Shown here: positions 8,648 to 16,453 of the stretch, one piece after another | How the letters are laid out: each line of letters opens with the position of its first letter | Numbering within the stretch: position 1 is the stretch's first letter | DNA from: an uncultured Ruminococcus sp. | GTDB lineage: Bacteria > Bacillota > Clostridia > Oscillospirales > Ruminococcaceae | Assembly: GCA_902762785.1 (NCBI GenBank) | Contig: CACWPL010000017.1 | Coordinates: 1-57,080, forward strand | DNA: 57,080 nucleotides | Reading direction: 5' to 3' | Made by a program: the position numbers and the translations under genes | Notes under the pieces: model-generated | Database searches by the model: none | Told to the model about the DNA's origin: nothing | What the model saw: the letters and a program-made list of their open reading frames with translations, nothing else

Positions 8648-10996
8648 TCAGACACCTCCCATCAGCATGCCGACCGCATGGGCGAGGAACGCCACGACCC
8701 ATGCGACCACGCACTGCCATACCACGAGCGCGGCCGCCCACCTGCCGCCGAGCTCACGCTTGACCGCTGCCACCGCCGCGACGCACGGCGTGTACAGCAG
8801 CGAGAAGAGGAGCAGCGTGGCGGCGGTGAGGGTCGTCATCGCGCCGGTCACGCCGCCGCTGTAGAGGACCTCGAGGGTGGAGACCACGCTCTCCTTGGCC
8901 ATGAATCCGCTCACGAGCGATACGATGATCCGCCAGTCGCCCAGGCCGATCGGTGCCATGAGCGGCACGAAGAGGCCGGCGACCCTCGCGAGGATGCTCT
9001 CCTCGGCGGTCTCGACCATGTGGAGCCGCAGGTCGAAGCTCTGGAGGAACCAGACCGCGACCGTGGCGATCAGGATGACGGAGAAGGCCTTTTGCAGGAA
9101 GTCCTTGGCCTTCTCCCAGAGGAGCTGGGCGACATTGCGCACGCCCGGGAGACGGTAGTTCGGCAGCTCCATCACGAACGGCACGGCCTCGCCCTTGAAG
9201 AGCGTGCCCTTGTAGAGGCAGGCCGCGAGGATGCCCATGAGGATGCCGATGACATACAGCATCACCATGATGAGCCCGCCCTTCTTCGGGAAGAACGCGC
9301 TGATGAAGAACGCGTAGATCGGCATTTTTGCCGTGCAGCTCATGAAGGGCGTCAGGAGGATGGTCATGCGGCGGTCGCGGTCACTGGGGAGCGTGCGGGT
9401 GGCCATGACGGCCGGTACGGAGCATCCGAAGCCGATCAGCAGCGGCACGATGCTGCGTCCCGAGAGACCGATCTTGCGCAGGAGCTTGTCCATGAAGAAC
9501 GCCACGCGCGCGATGTAGCCGCTGTCCTCGAGGAGCGAGAGGAAGAAGAAGAGCGTCACGATGATGGGCAAGAAGCTCAGCACGCTGCCCACGCCCGCGA
9601 AGATGCCGTCGATGATGAGACTGTGGATGGCCTCGTTCGCGCCGGCGTTCGTCAATGCCTCATCGGCGGCGGCGGTCAGGTAGTCGATGCCGCTCTCCAT
9701 CAGTCCCTGGAGCCACGCGCCGATGACGTTGAACGTCAAAACGAACACGGCGAGCATGATGAGGATGAACGCCGGGATCGCGGTGAAGCGGCCGGTGAGG
9801 ATGGCGTCGATCTTGCGGCTGCGGGCATGCTCGCGGCTCTCGTGGGGCTTGGTGACGGAGCTCGCGCACAGGCGCTGGATGAACGAGAAGCGCATGTCGG
9901 CGATGGCGGCGCTGCGGTCGAGGCCGCGCTCCTTCTCCATCTGACAGACGATATGCTCCATCGCCTCCTCCTCGTTCTTGTCGAGGCCGAGGCGCGCGAT
10001 GACGAGGCGGTCGCCCTCGACGACCTTGCTCGCCGCGAACCGCAGCGGCACGCCCGCCGCCTCCGCGTGGTCCTCGATCAGGTGACAGACGGCGTGCAGA
10101 CAGCGGTGGACGGCGCCGCCGTTCTCGGTCTTGGCGCAGAAGTCCTGCCGCAGCGGCCGCTCCTGGTAGTAGGCCACATGAACAGCGTGCTGCACCAGCT
10201 CCTCGATGCCCGCGTTCTTGGCGGCGGAGATCGGCACGACGGGCACGCCCAGACGCTGCTCCATCTCATTGATGTCGATGCCGCCGCCGCTGCCGGTGAG
10301 CTCGTCCATCATGTTGAGCGCGACGACCATGGGGATGTCCATCTCGAGGAGCTGCATGGTCAGGTAGAGGTTGCGCTCGATGTTGGTGACGTCGACGATG
10401 TTGATGATGGCATGGGGCTTCTCGTCGAGGACGAAGTTCCGGGAGACGATCTCCTCGCTGCTGTAGGGCGACATGGAATAGATGCCGGGCAGGTCGGTGA
10501 CGAGCGTGTCCGGGCGTCCCTTGATGGCGCCGTCCTTGCGGTCGACGGTGACGCCGGGGAAATTGCCGACGTGCTGCTTGGCGCCGGTGAGGCGGTTGAA
10601 GAGCGTGGTCTTGCCGCTGTTCTGGTTGCCGACGAGCGCGAAGCGCATGACCGTCCCGTCCGGGAGCGGGTCGCCGCTGCCCTTGGGATGGAACCGGCCG
10701 CCCTCACCGAGACCGGGATGCTCGGCGTGCTTGTGTGTCCACTTGGCCGGCGCGGCCTCGTCCGCATCGTCCGCCTCGGAGACCTCGATCTTGGCGGCGT
10801 CATCGAGGCGCAGCGTCAGCTCGTAGCCGTGGAGCCGCAGCTCCATGGGGTCGCCGAGCGGCGCGTATTTCACGAGCGTGACCGGCGTCCCGGGGATGAG
10901 TCCCATGTCGAGGAAGTGCTGCCGCAGCGCCCCGTCCCCGCCGAGCCGCTCGACCCGCACGGTCTGTCCGATCTTGGTATCCTTCAATGTTGCCAT
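8648..10996 (-). CDS. feoB: FeoA-FeoB fusion, ferrous iron transporter
   Basis: 782 aa from the ATG at 10996 (MATLKDTK), preceded by GAGGGA. Residues 1-72 are a FeoA SH3-like domain with HFLDMGLIPGT. A His/Gly-rich linker (about 75-115) follows, then the FeoB G domain: G1 GNQNSGKTT (123-131), Thr150 in the G2 loop, DLPG (168-171) and NMMD. The C-terminal half carries the Gate/Nucleoside-recognition membrane core. It imports Fe(II) across the inner membrane. FeoA is usually a separate gene; fused forms occur in some Clostridia and Bacteroidetes. First gene of the operon; no obvious Fur box was seen. Confidence 0.95.
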   Translation of the reverse strand: MATLKDTKIGQTVRVERLGGDGALRQHFLDMGLIPGTPVTLVKYAPLGDPMELRLHGYELTLRLDDAAKIEVSEADDADEAAPAKWTHKHAEHPGLGEGGRFHPKGSGDPLPDGTVMRFALVGNQNSGKTTLFNRLTGAKQHVGNFPGVTVDRKDGAIKGRPDTLVTDLPGIYSMSPYSSEEIVSRNFVLDEKPHAIINIVDVTNIERNLYLTMQLLEMDIPMVVALNMMDELTGSGGGIDINEMEQRLGVPVVPISAAKNAGIEELVQHAVHVAYYQERPLRQDFCAKTENGGAVHRCLHAVCHLIEDHAEAAGVPLRFAASKVVEGDRLVIARLGLDKNEEEAMEHIVCQMEKERGLDRSAAIADMRFSFIQRLCASSVTKPHESREHARSRKIDAILTGRFTAIPAFILIMLAVFVLTFNVIGAWLQGLMESGIDYLTAAADEALTNAGANEAIHSLIIDGIFAGVGSVLSFLPIIVTLFFFLSLLEDSGYIARVAFFMDKLLRKIGLSGRSIVPLLIGFGCSVPAVMATRTLPSDRDRRMTILLTPFMSCTAKMPIYAFFISAFFPKKGGLIMVMLYVIGILMGILAACLYKGTLFKGEAVPFVMELPNYRLPGVRNVAQLLWEKAKDFLQKAFSVILIATVAVWFLQSFDLRLHMVETAEESILARVAGLFVPLMAPIGLGDWRIIVSLVSGFMAKESVVSTLEVLYSGGVTGAMTTLTAATLLLFSLLYTPCVAAVAAVKRELGGRWAAALVVWQCVVAWVVAFLAHAVGMLMGGV

Positions 10997-11077
10997 AGTC
11001 TGTTTCCCTCGCTTCTGTTCTCGGCCGGACCTGTTCGGACATCCGGCCGGATATGTGTCCGTTTGGAGCATATCACT

Positions 11078-11106
11078 AGTATACCACAGAAAGACGCGCT
11101 TGTCCA
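11078..11106 (-). promoter_or_regulatory. Sigma-A promoter of the feo operon
   Basis: On the minus strand TGGACA (11106-11101) and TATACT (11083-11078) are 17 bp apart, about 80 bp before the feoAB start. The leader between them was inspected for a Fur-like palindrome and none was clear. Confidence 0.7.
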
Positions 11107-11277
11107 GTTTGTTTACCCATGCACCAAAATTCGACCGTCTCTTGCATATTTCTCTAAAATGTGGTATGCGATGACGAACAGGCCCATTCGGGCACTTTTT
11201 TTGTGAGGACCGTCCTCGCGTATGGTCTCTCCCTCTGACAGCGCAAGGTCATCTTCGTCTGTTCTCACAAATATCCT

Positions 11278-11305
11278 TGACATCCCGCTCAGAATCATGT
11301 ATGAT
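11278..11305 (+). promoter_or_regulatory. Sigma-A promoter of the ADH-SDR operon
   Basis: TTGACA (11278-11283) and TATGAT (11300-11305) with a 16 bp spacer. The start codon lies about 60 bp downstream after AGAGGAGA. Confidence 0.7.
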
Positions 11306-11364
11306 AGTGATAGACTGACATCGCAGGTACAGTCATCCTGAATCAACATGAGAGGAGAATACAT

Positions 11365-12540
11365 ATGCTGGATTTCCAATTCTACAGTCCGACCGAGTTC
11401 GTCTTCGGCAGGGGCGCCGAGGCGCAGGTCGGCACGCTCATCCGCAAGCACGGCGGCTCTAAAGTCCTCCTGCACTACGGCGGCGGCTCGGCGGAGCGCA
11501 GCGGTCTGCTCGGGCGCGTGCGGCAGTCGCTCGTGGCGGCGGGAGTCGCGTTCGTGGAGCTCGGCGGTGTCAAGCCGAATCCGCGCGACACGCTCGTCTA
11601 TGAGGGCATCGGCCTCTGTCGGCACGAGCAGGTGGACTTCCTGCTCCCCGTGGGCGGCGGCTCGGTCATCGACTCGGCCAAGGCCATCGCCATGGGCGTG
11701 CCGTATGAGGGCGACTTCTGGGACTTCTATTCCGGCAAGTCCCCGTCTGCCGCGCTCCCGGTCGGCACGGTGCTGACCATCGCGGCGGCTGGCAGCGAGG
11801 GCTCCGGCGACACCGTCATCACCAAGGAGGACGGCCTCCTCAAGCGCGGGGCCGGCTCCGACCTGCTGCGGCCGCGCTTCTCCATCCTCGACCCCGAGCT
11901 GACGTGTACCCTGCCGCCCTACCAGACGGCATGCGGCATCACGGACATCATGGCGCATGTCTTCGAGCGCTACTTCACGCCGACCACCGAGGTCGAGATC
12001 ACCGACCGGCTCTGCGAGGCCGTCCTGCTGACGATGCTGAAGGAGGCGCCGCGCGTGATCGCCGATCCCGGCAATGTGGACGCCCGCGCGAACATCCTCT
12101 GGGCGGGGACGGTCGCGCACACGAATCTCTGCGGCGTCGGCCGCGCGCAGGACTGGAACAGTCACGGCATCGAGCACGAGCTGAGCGCGAAGTACGACTG
12201 TGCCCATGGTGCGGGACTCGCCGTCATCATGCCCGCGTGGATGACGCACTGCTGCGGCCGTGCGCCGGCGCGCTTCGCGCAGATGGCCGAGCGCGTGTTC
12301 GGTGTGACGCCCGACCCGCATGATCCTGCGGCGGTGGGACGTGAGGGCATCCGGCGGTTCCGCGCGTTCCTCGCGCGCATCGGAATGCCGACCACGCTCG
12401 CCGAGCTCGGCGCCGACCCCAAGGACGTCCCCGAGATGATCGCGAAGCTCGGCCTCGGGGAGGACGGCCATATGGACGGCTACGTCCCGCTGTCCCCTGC
12501 CGACGTCGCCGACATCTTCCGCATCGCCGGGGAGGCGTGA
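11365..12540 (+). CDS. Iron-containing alcohol dehydrogenase, BDH-like
   Basis: 391 aa, a group III metal-dependent alcohol dehydrogenase. The N-terminal Rossmann-like half has the cofactor loop PVGGGSVIDSAKAIA (about 92-106). The C-terminal half has the metal ligands in the context ITDIMAHVFERYF and HGIEHELSA...CAHGAG. The best matches by eye are NAD(P)H-dependent butanol dehydrogenases, which reduce aldehydes in fermentation; the exact substrate cannot be read. Full length, ATG with AGAGGAGA upstream. It is followed 47 bp later by an SDR gene with its own strong RBS, in the same orientation. Confidence 0.9.
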   Translation: MLDFQFYSPTEFVFGRGAEAQVGTLIRKHGGSKVLLHYGGGSAERSGLLGRVRQSLVAAGVAFVELGGVKPNPRDTLVYEGIGLCRHEQVDFLLPVGGGSVIDSAKAIAMGVPYEGDFWDFYSGKSPSAALPVGTVLTIAAAGSEGSGDTVITKEDGLLKRGAGSDLLRPRFSILDPELTCTLPPYQTACGITDIMAHVFERYFTPTTEVEITDRLCEAVLLTMLKEAPRVIADPGNVDARANILWAGTVAHTNLCGVGRAQDWNSHGIEHELSAKYDCAHGAGLAVIMPAWMTHCCGRAPARFAQMAERVFGVTPDPHDPAAVGREGIRRFRAFLARIGMPTTLAELGADPKDVPEMIAKLGLGEDGHMDGYVPLSPADVADIFRIAGEA

Positions 12541-12587
12541 GCAGCATCATCCAAACGAAATACATACCGATATATAGGAGGGACACC

Positions 12588-13331
12588 ATGCTAGACTTGA
12601 AAGGAAAATGGGCATTCATCACCGGCGCGAGCCGCGGCATCGGGCGCTTGGCGGCGCTGCAGATGGCCGATCTCGGCTGCTCGCTCGTGCTGCACAGCCG
12701 CGACACGGCGCACTGTGAGCGCCTGCTCGCCGAGGTGCGGGCAAAGGGCGCAGAGGCCGTCGCGGTGGCGGCGGAGCTGTCCGATATGAACGCCGTGGCG
12801 CGGATGCTCGACGAGATCGACGCGCTCGGCCATCCCATCGACATCGTCCTCAACAATGCCGGACTCCAGATCGCCTACCGCACCGACCCGCTCACCACGC
12901 CCATGTCGGACTACGACATCAGCTTCCGCGTCAACACGATGGCGCCCATGCTGATCTGCTATCATTTTCTGCCGCAGATGGCCGCGCGGGGCTTTGGCCG
13001 CATCGTCAACACGACCAGCGGCATCGACCTCGAGCCGGAGCAGGCGGGCTATTCCGCCGCCAAGGCCGCGCTCAACAAGGTCACCCGCGACCTCGGCAAG
13101 CGCTATGAGGGCACGAACGTCCTCATGAACCTGACCGACCCCGGCTGGTGCCGCACCGACCTTGGCGGGCCGAACGCCCCCAATGCCCCGGAGAGTGCCC
13201 TGCCCGGCGTGCTGGTCGGCGCGCTCGTGGACGACGGGCACTGCGGCCGCATCTTCCCGGCACAGGACTTCGCAGGGATGACGCTCGCGGATGCGGTCGC
13301 CAAGGCGGAGACGTATCCGACGGTCTATTGA
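12588..13331 (+). CDS. Short-chain dehydrogenase/reductase
   Basis: 247 aa from the ATG at 12588, preceded by TAGGAGGGA. Classical SDR: the Rossmann glycine motif TGASRGIG (about 11-18), NNAG near 90, and the catalytic Tyr-x-x-x-Lys in YSAAKAALNK with an upstream Ser in the TTSG segment. It should be an NAD(P)-linked oxidoreductase of the FabG/3-ketoacyl type, substrate unknown. Co-transcription with the alcohol dehydrogenase suggests the two act in the same alcohol/aldehyde/ketone conversion, which is inferred from position only. Confidence 0.88.
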   Translation: MLDLKGKWAFITGASRGIGRLAALQMADLGCSLVLHSRDTAHCERLLAEVRAKGAEAVAVAAELSDMNAVARMLDEIDALGHPIDIVLNNAGLQIAYRTDPLTTPMSDYDISFRVNTMAPMLICYHFLPQMAARGFGRIVNTTSGIDLEPEQAGYSAAKAALNKVTRDLGKRYEGTNVLMNLTDPGWCRTDLGGPNAPNAPESALPGVLVGALVDDGHCGRIFPAQDFAGMTLADAVAKAETYPTVY

Positions 13332-13350
13332 CATCTCCCATAGGACACAG

Positions 13351-13388
13351 CGACGCCCGGGACGGTCTGCCCCGGGCGTCGTTCTTTC
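13351..13388. terminator. Strong bidirectional terminator
   Basis: CGACGCCCGGG (13351-13361) pairs with CCCGGGCGTCG (13371-13381) around a 9-nt loop, then TTCTTTC. It separates the SDR gene from the convergent DUF4236 gene. Confidence 0.85.
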
Positions 13389-13402
13389 GTGTTGAAGGCG
13401 CG

Positions 13403-14530
13403 TCACTCCTCGATGGAGAGGCGCTCGACCGGATGATAGCCGGTGGTCTTGTTGAACTTGACGTTCATCTCGAAGCGGTCGACGAAGTCGGACGGGTCGA
13501 TGCGGTCGAAGACGATGTCCTCGAAGCCGTCACGCGTGAAGCAGACGGAGAGGATCGTGTCCTCGGAGAGCCGCCCCGTGGACGTGTCGAGCGCCCCGTC
13601 CACCGCATGGACGATGACCGCCTCGACCGGCACGATCGCGAACATCTCCCGCGCCACGCGCACGCAGCAGCTGCACACATAGTCCTGGATGAGGTCATAG
13701 CGCTCGGTCTTGGTCATGGCCTTCTCGCTGAGCTTGCCGGTCTTGGTGAGGGACAGGCGAGTCTCCGGGACGGCCTCCTCGGACTTCACGCGGAACTCCA
13801 CCTCGATGACGTCCCCGCGGTCGGTGCCGAACTCGAGGTCGCTGCCGTAGTCGGCGAAGTCCTCGAAAGGGTCGGCCTCGGCGATGGCCTCGAGGTAGGC
13901 GTCCGTGTCGCCCGCGAGCATCCGCGCCGCGAACTTGACGCTCTCCTGCCAGGCCGTAAAGGTCGCGGCGTCCTCCTGCTTGGCGGCCTCGACGGCGTCC
14001 TCGAGGGCCTTGCGCTCCTTCTCGGCGCGGCTCTTGAAGAGCTTGGCGCTGATGCCGGGGTCATAGTCGGCGAGTGCCTTGGCCGCGGCCTGCTCGGCGG
14101 GACCGGGCGCATCCTTCTGGAAGGGCGGCGCCGCATCGCGGATGGCTGCCCAGTCGATCGGCTCGTCGCACTCCTTGTGGACGCTGCGGATCAGGTCGAA
14201 GTAATTCTCCTGCTCCTCCACGCGCAGGGCGTCCTGCTTCTGGGCGTCCTCCTTGGCGGCAGCGGCCTTCTTGGCCTCGATCTCCTCCTTTTTCTTCTGC
14301 GCTGCGGACTTGTAGGTGCGCTTGCCGGAGGTCTTTTTCTTCTTGGTCAGGGAATTGAGGTTCCCGGTGTAGCCGATGCCGACCTTCGGCACGGAGACGG
14401 ACGTCCGGCCGGAGGTGTTGAGCGATTAGTGCAGGCCGTCCTTGTTGACGCTCACGCCCACACCGCTCTTGCTGAGGTTCAGGATCACGCCCTTGCAGAT
14501 CTTGATGCTCTTGCGAAATGTCAGTCCCAT
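13403..14530 (-). pseudogene. DUF4236 protein interrupted by an in-frame TAA
   Basis: The true start is the ATG at 14530, preceded by AAGGAGG. It opens with MGLTFRKSIKI and LNLSKSGVGVSV, the hallmark of DUF4236. After 34 codons there is a TAA at 14428-14426. The same frame then continues without a break (SLNTSGRTSVSVPKVGIGYT) to 13403, through a Lys/Ala-rich coiled region and a C-terminal domain of about 190 aa I do not recognise. The intact product would be 374 aa. A GTG at 14392 could restart translation but lacks an RBS and would miss the first half of DUF4236. Possible nonsense mutation, recoding or sequencing error. Confidence 0.8.
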
Positions 14531-14587
14531 GATGGGCCTCCTTATCATCTATAGTATCATCTATATTTGGTCGATCGTGATGACGTG

Positions 14588-15409
14588 TCATCGCATATGC
14601 AGCACGAACAGGGCGACCAGCGGCAGCACGACGAACAGGATGCCGATGATCGTCGGGATGATGCGCGCCGCCTTCTGCGGACGGTAGATGTCGGCGGGAT
14701 GCTGCGGGTCGCAGAGGATCTCGCGGCGCTCGCCGATCGCGGGCGTGTCCGCGCCGTAGACCTCCTCGGCCGTGACATAGACGACGCCGTCCTGCGCATA
14801 CTGCCAGACGGGCGAATAGAGCTGCCGTGTATACGACCTGCCGCGTGCATCGGTGGAACGGTCGAAGCGGAACGTGCGGAAGATGCACACAGCCGGCACC
14901 GTGCAGGTGCAGCGCCGCAGCTTCGCTGCATGGATGACCGGCGGGAGCACGACCAGTCCCACGCCCACCAGGATCATGACGCCGAGCGCGATCGTGACCA
15001 CCGTGTCTACGGTCAAAAGGGTCGTCCCGGTGCGCCGTCCGTAGAGGGCGACCACGGGCAGCACCGTCATCAGCAGGCCGATGAGCGGCACGATCAGCAT
15101 GGGCGCAGCGTCCGGGAATCGCCCCTGGAGCGCCCCCATCGTCCCAATGACGAGGAACACCGCCCCGATGCACGTCACACACAGCAGCGGCTCGATCTGC
15201 GAGAACACGATCGTCCCCAGGATCGCGCCCACGAACGTGATGAGGAAGACCGCGGTCTTGATGCCGCTCCCCTTGTCCTCCTGTGGCATCCCCGCATCGG
15301 GGACGCCGTTGATGACCACCGGCATCCCGCCGGGGTCCTCCATCGCGCGCCGCAGTACCTCGGGGTCGAGGACGGCGGATTCGCGCTCTACCTGAAGATC
15401 CTCCTGCAT
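14588..15409 (-). CDS. Multi-pass membrane protein with DUF3592-like C-terminal part
   Basis: 273 aa, start supported by AAAGGGGGATACG. A hydrophilic N-terminus of about 50 residues is followed by about five helices (roughly 52-165). A soluble stretch with LYSPVWQYAQDGVVYVTAEE resembles DUF3592-type extracellular domains, and a last helix lies at the C-terminus. Function unknown. It lies between a hypothetical gene 12 bp upstream and the DUF4236 gene 57 bp downstream in the same orientation, so the three probably share one transcript. Confidence 0.7.
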   Translation of the reverse strand: MQEDLQVERESAVLDPEVLRRAMEDPGGMPVVINGVPDAGMPQEDKGSGIKTAVFLITFVGAILGTIVFSQIEPLLCVTCIGAVFLVIGTMGALQGRFPDAAPMLIVPLIGLLMTVLPVVALYGRRTGTTLLTVDTVVTIALGVMILVGVGLVVLPPVIHAAKLRRCTCTVPAVCIFRTFRFDRSTDARGRSYTRQLYSPVWQYAQDGVVYVTAEEVYGADTPAIGERREILCDPQHPADIYRPQKAARIIPTIIGILFVVLPLVALFVLHMR

Positions 15410-15421
15410 CGTATCCCCCTT

Positions 15422-16219
15422 TCATCCCTGACGATCATGCTGCTGCCCCAAGCGTTCCAGCTCCTCGCACAGCGCCGTGAACTCTGCATAGACCGTGATG
15501 GTCTGGAGATACCGCAGGTCGAGGATATGGCCCGACGCGCGGTGCCGCAGGAAGTCGGCATCCCAGAGCGCCGTGGGGACGAATCCCTCCCGCCAATGGT
15601 ACTTCATCGGCTCAAAGCGGTCGATGTTTTGGCGGAAATACTTGACCTTCGCCATACAGAGCTTGTTGATGCGGAACAGCAGACCGATGATGTCGCTGCG
15701 TTCATAGAACGCATCCTTGAAGATGAGGTGCCTGTGCGCGTTCTCCCGGTCCGACCACCATGCCCCATCCTCGTGGATGAGGTGGTATTTTTCGACGAGA
15801 CGGCGCTTGTCCTCCGCCGTCCGCAGCGCCAGATACTGCCCTACGAGGACATAGCTCCCCAGTGCCTTGGCATCCAGTCCCCGCCGGACGAAGAGGTCGT
15901 CCCAGACAGGGACACAGCGGCCGATGTCCGCACATTCCACATGGAACGCCCCGCTCACGCGGTCGATGCCGACCAGCACGCCGTCCGGCGTCTGATAGCA
16001 GGCGATGTCGGCCGCGCCATCGCCCTCGGCCTGCCGCACGTTCTCGCGGACGACATCACGAAACGCGGCATCGTCATAGGGCGCGGGGACATATCGCTCC
16101 CGAAAATAGGCATCGAGCGTCTCCCCGTCGATCCTGTTCGGGACGAGGGACGCGCGGTGCGTCTCCCAAAGCGACCGCCAGCGAGCGAGCTGCGCGGGCG
16201 TCACAGGCGAAGTGATCAT
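15422..16219 (-). CDS. Hypothetical protein, first gene of the DUF4236 operon
   Basis: 265 aa. I chose the ATG at 16219 because AAGGAGG sits 6 nt before it, whereas it abuts the alternative ATG at 16225 with no spacer. The protein is soluble, mixed alpha/beta, with an aromatic-rich segment (about 100-130) and a conserved-looking block near WWSDRENAHRHLIFKD. No signal peptide, membrane helix or known catalytic motif was recognised. It heads a run of three minus-strand genes behind a good promoter. Confidence 0.65.
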   Translation of the reverse strand: MITSPVTPAQLARWRSLWETHRASLVPNRIDGETLDAYFRERYVPAPYDDAAFRDVVRENVRQAEGDGAADIACYQTPDGVLVGIDRVSGAFHVECADIGRCVPVWDDLFVRRGLDAKALGSYVLVGQYLALRTAEDKRRLVEKYHLIHEDGAWWSDRENAHRHLIFKDAFYERSDIIGLLFRINKLCMAKVKYFRQNIDRFEPMKYHWREGFVPTALWDADFLRHRASGHILDLRYLQTITVYAEFTALCEELERLGQQHDRQG

Positions 16220-16253
16220 CGGCATCCTCCTTCATGGACATATCGTCTGTCTC

Positions 16254-16283
16254 ATTATAACATAGGTGTGCATATTTTGTCAA
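16254..16283 (-). promoter_or_regulatory. Sigma-A promoter of the DUF4236 operon
   Basis: On the minus strand TTGACA (16283-16278) and TATAAT (16259-16254) with an 18 bp spacer, about 35 bp before the first gene. It is divergent from the cooS promoter 84 bp away. Confidence 0.75.
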
Positions 16284-16366
16284 GAACGTCAGAGGCGGCG
16301 TATGCTATAGACACAGTCTATCGCGCGTGCTCACAAAAGCATATGTCAAAGAAGGATCTATAAGGC

Positions 16367-16395
16367 TTGACTTTTGGGATAGGATCAGCTATAAT
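16367..16395 (+). promoter_or_regulatory. Sigma-A promoter of cooS
   Basis: TTGACT (16367-16372) and a perfect TATAAT (16390-16395) are 17 bp apart. A leader of about 55 nt follows, ending in the strong RBS AGGAGG. No CO- or Ni-sensor operator could be identified in the leader. Confidence 0.78.
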
Positions 16396-16453
16396 AAAAA
16401 CACGACAACGCCCATAAGTTTGCTAGGTATTAAAAACGATAGGAGGCATCTCC

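Noticed and set aside
8582-11206. An 874-codon open frame antisense to feoAB
   Set aside because: It is the mirror of a conserved GC-rich gene, has His/Glu/Arg/Gly-biased low-complexity content and no domain; the minus-strand product is clearly FeoA-FeoB.
10997-11364. Fur box between feoAB and the alcohol dehydrogenase
   Set aside because: No 19 bp inverted repeat of Fur type could be found by eye; iron control of the operon remains unproven.
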